11,804 bases of DNA, taken from Actinomycetes bacterium (GTDB taxonomy: Bacteria > Actinomycetota > Actinomycetes > Actinomycetales > Cellulomonadaceae). Where the stretch lies: positions 1-11,804 of the forward strand of contig JAJYTJ010000117.1 of the NCBI GenBank assembly GCA_021793115.1, read 5' to 3'. This document shows positions 10,268-11,804 of the stretch, one piece after another. The translations under genes and the position numbers were made by a program. How positions within the stretch are numbered: the first letter of the stretch is position 1; each line of letters begins with the position of its first letter. The notes beneath the pieces were generated by a model. That model was not told the origin of the DNA. It did not search any database and saw only the letters and a program-made list of their open reading frames with translations.

Positions 10268-10608
10268 TGCGCTCCCTTCATCAGCCGGTCGACACCGGCG
10301 CGGAACGGCTCCCACACCCCGGCGAACGAGCGCAGTGCCGCTCGACCCTCGTCGGTCAACGCGTGGTATCGCCGGGGCGGTCCCGTCGGCGACGGCTGCC
10401 AGGTGGTCTCCACCCATCGGCGCCGACGCAGCCGGGTGAGCAGGGGGTACAGGGTGCCCTCGGAGCCGAACAGCACGGGGTCCGAGCCGAGGGCGCGGGC
10501 GATGTCCTGCCCGTACGACGGGCCCTGCGCGAGGTAGGCGAGCACGCAGTACTCCAGCGTGCCGCGACGCAGCTGCGTCAGGACGGACCCCTCGTCCTCC
10601 GGTCCCAT
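10264..10608 (-). CDS. PadR-family transcriptional regulator
   Basis: This is a 114-residue winged-helix DNA-binding protein of the short PadR type, lacking the long C-terminal helical domain of PadR/Vtr proteins. The wHTH spans about 15-92: RRGTLEYCVLAYLAQGPSYG is the first helix and turn, EGTLYPLLTRLRRRRWVE the family signature with the recognition region, and RRYHALTDEGRAALR the wing. Such proteins usually repress their own operon and a linked membrane or transport gene and respond to small molecules; the ligand here is unknown. The ATG at 10608 is chosen because family N-termini begin close to it and a well-spaced promoter places its transcription start on that A. There is no Shine-Dalgarno, so the mRNA is probably leaderless. 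Translation runs directly into the HAAS-domain gene. Confidence 0.9.
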   Translation of the reverse strand: MGPEDEGSVLTQLRRGTLEYCVLAYLAQGPSYGQDIARALGSDPVLFGSEGTLYPLLTRLRRRRWVETTWQPSPTGPPRRYHALTDEGRAALRSFAGVWEPFRAGVDRLMKGAQ

Positions 10609-10615
10609 GCGTGAC

Positions 10616-10644
10616 AAGGTAGCGTGCGACGCACGGTACTTCAA
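10616..10644 (-). promoter_or_regulatory. padR promoter (leaderless)
   Basis: On the minus strand TTGAAG (-35, 10644-10639) and TACCTT (-10, 10621-10616) are separated by exactly 17 bases. Seven bases separate the -10 from the ATG, so the predicted transcript starts at the start codon. This is the best-formed promoter in the window. Confidence 0.65.
10619..10639. promoter_or_regulatory. Candidate PadR operator, 21-bp imperfect palindrome
   Basis: The site is centred on base 10629. Nine of ten base pairs are symmetrical: CGTGCG / CGCACG flank the central A, then one mismatch, then GTA / TAC. It fills the spacer of the padR promoter and touches both hexamers, an ideal place for autorepression. 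That PadR binds it is inferred from position and symmetry. Confidence 0.55.
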
Positions 10645-10714
10645 CCTCCCGCGGCCCGAGCGTCCGGACAACGCGCGGGCGGGCCGGGTCCCCGGGGATC
10701 GCCGCGTGCGCGGG

Positions 10715-10720
10715 CACAAT
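10715..10720 (+). promoter_or_regulatory. Putative -10 element of the ftsB-like gene (leaderless)
   Basis: CACAAT lies 7 bases before the ATG at 10728, and no Shine-Dalgarno is present, so a leaderless transcript is likely. The first base departs from TANNNT and no -35 match is obvious. The 119-bp gap to the divergent padR start holds promoters for both directions. Confidence 0.4.
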
Positions 10721-10727
10721 CGACGCC

Positions 10728-11375
10728 ATGCCTGCCCAGCGCTCGTCGTCGTCCGGCCTTGGCCGGCGCCCGAGCGCGCCCCGGCCGGGGACCCCGCGCT
10801 CGGGGCCCGCGCCGCGCACCGGCGCCCAACCGCATGCCGGCCGGCCGCCGGCGGCCGCGCCACCACCCGGTCCGCAGCGGGGCTCGTCGGGCCCTGGCCG
10901 GTCCGGGCCGCGGGTGGAGCGCGTCCGGACGCGGACGCCCAAGCTCATCAGCGCCCGTGCGATGGTCCTCGGGGTGGTCGCGCTGCTGGCGTTCGTGCTG
11001 GTGTACCCGACGCTGCACTCCTACCTGGCGGAGAAGACGGCCGTCGACGCGCTGCGGGCCCAGGTCGCGGCCGCGCAGAAGACGAACGGGGACCTCAAGG
11101 CCCAGCTCGCCCGCTGGAACGATCCCGCCTACATCACCGCACAGGCCCGCGAGCGGCTGAGCTTCGTCATGCCCGGCGAGACGGCGTGGCGGGTGGTCGA
11201 CCCGCAGATCGTGCCGGGCGAGGCGCCGGACCCGGTGGCGACGCCGGCCGCCGCGCCGACACCCGCGGTGCCCTGGTACGGCAAGGTGTGGCAGTCCCTC
11301 CAGGGGGCGGACCAGGCGTCCGACACGCCCACGGGCGGCTCGTCGTCGGCACCGACTCCCGCGGCGACGCCCTGA
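10728..11375 (+). CDS. Septum formation initiator, FtsB/DivIC family
   Basis: This 215-residue single-pass membrane protein belongs to the FtsB/DivIC family, which bridges the divisome through a complex with FtsL and FtsQ. Residues 1-75 are a cytoplasmic, disordered Pro/Gly/Arg/Ser-rich tail, much longer than in E. coli FtsB and common in actinobacteria. The membrane helix is about 78-96 (VLGVVALLAFVLVYPTL), followed by an extracytoplasmic coiled coil (~100-130) and the family block DPAYITAQARERLSFVMPGE (132-151). The C-terminus (~165-215) is a low-complexity Pro/Ala/Thr/Ser tail containing a Trp-rich island (PWYGKVWQSL). The ATG at 10728 has no Shine-Dalgarno but a -10-like element 7 bases before it. 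It follows eno and precedes DUF501, the usual actinobacterial order, which supports the call. Confidence 0.9.
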   Translation: MPAQRSSSSGLGRRPSAPRPGTPRSGPAPRTGAQPHAGRPPAAAPPPGPQRGSSGPGRSGPRVERVRTRTPKLISARAMVLGVVALLAFVLVYPTLHSYLAEKTAVDALRAQVAAAQKTNGDLKAQLARWNDPAYITAQARERLSFVMPGETAWRVVDPQIVPGEAPDPVATPAAAPTPAVPWYGKVWQSLQGADQASDTPTGGSSSAPTPAATP

Positions 11376-11431
11376 GGCGGCTCGCCGACGGCGGGGGCCC
11401 GGCGCCGGCCAACGGTGCACTCCGACGTGGT

Positions 11432-11453
11432 CGGTGCGGTTCCAGACGCACCG
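11432..11453 (+). terminator. Stem-loop downstream of the ftsB-like gene
   Basis: CGGTGCG (11432-11438) and CGCACCG (11447-11453) make a 7-bp perfect stem with an 8-base loop, 57 bases after the stop. There is no T-run. It may end the ftsB-like transcript before the DUF501 promoter. Six bases of each arm and the loop length are the same as in the hairpin before the pntA ribosome site. Confidence 0.35.
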
Positions 11454-11486
11454 TGCGCGGGGAGGTGCACCGTGCGCGGGGAGGTG
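11449..11486 (+). repeat. Tandem 19-bp direct repeat
   Basis: CACCGTGCGCGGGGAGGTG occurs twice back to back (11449-11467, 11468-11486) with no mismatch and no spacer. The junction makes the palindrome GGTGCACC, and CA(T)CGG after the second unit looks like the start of a degenerate third. It lies about 30 bp upstream of the putative DUF501 -10. It may be a chance slippage duplication or a pair of protein-binding sites. The first copy overlaps the right arm of the preceding stem-loop. Confidence 0.6.
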
Positions 11487-11493
11487 CATCGGC

Positions 11494-11523
11494 TCGAAGG
11501 GTGCGGCTCGGGGCGGGGACAAT
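11494..11523 (+). promoter_or_regulatory. Putative promoter of the DUF501 gene
   Basis: TCGAAG (11494-11499) and GACAAT (11518-11523) are separated by 18 bases, and six bases separate the -10 from the GTG at 11530. The -35 resembles the TTGAAG of padR. This supports a leaderless start at 11530. Confidence 0.4.
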
Positions 11524-11529
11524 GGCGGG

Positions 11530-11804
11530 GTGACCATGGACCAGGCCGACCTCGACGTGCTCGCGGAGCAGCTCGGCCGCCCGCCGCGCGGCGCGGTCCG
11601 CGTCGCGGCCCGCTGCGTGTGCGGCCGGCCGACCGTGGTCGTCACGGCACCGCGGCTCGACGACGGCACCCCCTTCCCGACGTTCTACTACCTCACCTGC
11701 CCACCCGCGGCCGTGGCGATCAGCCAGCTCGAGGCGACCGGGGTGATGAAGCAGATGACGGCGCGGCTCGGTGACCACGACGAGCTGCGCGCGGCGCACC
11801 GGCG
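11530..11804 (+). CDS. DUF501 family protein (3' partial)
   Basis: The reading frame is open from the GTG at 11530 to the end of the window, giving 91 codons, and its end lies beyond. The sequence begins MTMDQADLDVLAEQLGRPPR and contains RVAARCVCGRPTVVVTAPRL, TPFPTFYYLTCPPAVAI and SQLEATGVMKQM in the pattern I know for DUF501, a family of unknown function found widely in actinobacteria. Three cysteines (CVC and LTCP) are visible; the spacing C-x-C ... C suggests metal binding, but this is only a suggestion. Start choice lies between the GTG at 11530, supported by the -10 position, and the ATG at 11536, two codons later. Family members usually follow the ftsB-like gene and precede an exopolyphosphatase (ppx/gppA), which I would expect just beyond the window. 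Confidence 0.88.
   Translation, partial: MTMDQADLDVLAEQLGRPPRGAVRVAARCVCGRPTVVVTAPRLDDGTPFPTFYYLTCPPAAVAISQLEATGVMKQMTARLGDHDELRAAHR

Noticed and set aside
11522..11533. A three-codon upstream frame (ATG GCG GGG TGA) overlapping the DUF501 GTG
   Set aside because: If the -10 at 11518-11523 is real, the ATG is part of the promoter and is not transcribed; nothing else supports a leader peptide.
11415..11774. Plus-strand open frame overlapping the DUF501 gene
   Set aside because: It is a different frame rich in Arg/Gly and begins within the stem-loop and repeat region; the DUF501 frame carries recognisable family sequence.

Overview
The window is very GC-rich. Its codon use and its gene set (mfd, a SurA-type lipoprotein, eno, an FtsB/DivIC-type septum gene and a DUF501 gene, in that order) point to an actinomycete, probably Micrococcales and perhaps Cellulomonadaceae; that last step is an impression, not a proof. 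Most of the window is a conserved housekeeping neighbourhood with three apparent insertions: a hydrolase gene, a transhydrogenase operon and a PadR regulator module.

Layout. 1-3047 (+) is the 3' five-sixths of mfd, the transcription-repair coupling factor. 3055-3831 (-) is an alpha/beta hydrolase, tail to tail with mfd and 7 bp away. 3953-4489 (+) is a SurA-N-type lipoprotein. 4490-4919 is a 430-bp gene-free region with a long pyrimidine tract, a 23-bp perfect hairpin and several repeated or palindromic candidate regulatory sites. 4920-7875 (+) is pntA-pntB, the two-subunit proton-translocating NAD(P) transhydrogenase, closed by a strong terminator. 8026-9309 (+) is enolase. 9310-9580 holds a terminator and then three tandem long hairpins. 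9581-10608 (-) is a PadR regulator translationally coupled to a HAAS-domain membrane protein. 10728-11375 (+) is the FtsB/DivIC-type protein. 11530-11804 (+) is the start of a DUF501 gene that runs off the window.

How the genes fit together. PntAB uses the proton motive force to exchange reducing equivalents between NADH and NADPH. It sits just upstream of the glycolytic enzyme enolase but has its own leader and terminator, so it looks separately regulated. The gene order I would expect in many actinobacteria is mfd - SurA lipoprotein - mazG - eno - ftsB-like - DUF501 - ppx. Here mazG is absent from its usual place and pntAB occupies it, and a PadR/HAAS pair lies between eno and the septum gene.

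The most interesting content is noncoding. A family of hairpins with the arm core CGTCCGAG / CTCGGACG lies after the SurA gene (one copy) and after eno (three copies at a 62-63 bp period), and a related 10-mer also sits in the pntA leader. Two GGGCCC-centred repeats 21 bp apart lie upstream of pntA. An imperfect palindrome fills the spacer of a clear padR promoter. Four genes appear to be leaderless, with a -10 element 6-7 bp before the start codon. I see no CRISPR array, phage, IS element, tRNA or rRNA, and nothing that clearly amounts to an undescribed protein system.
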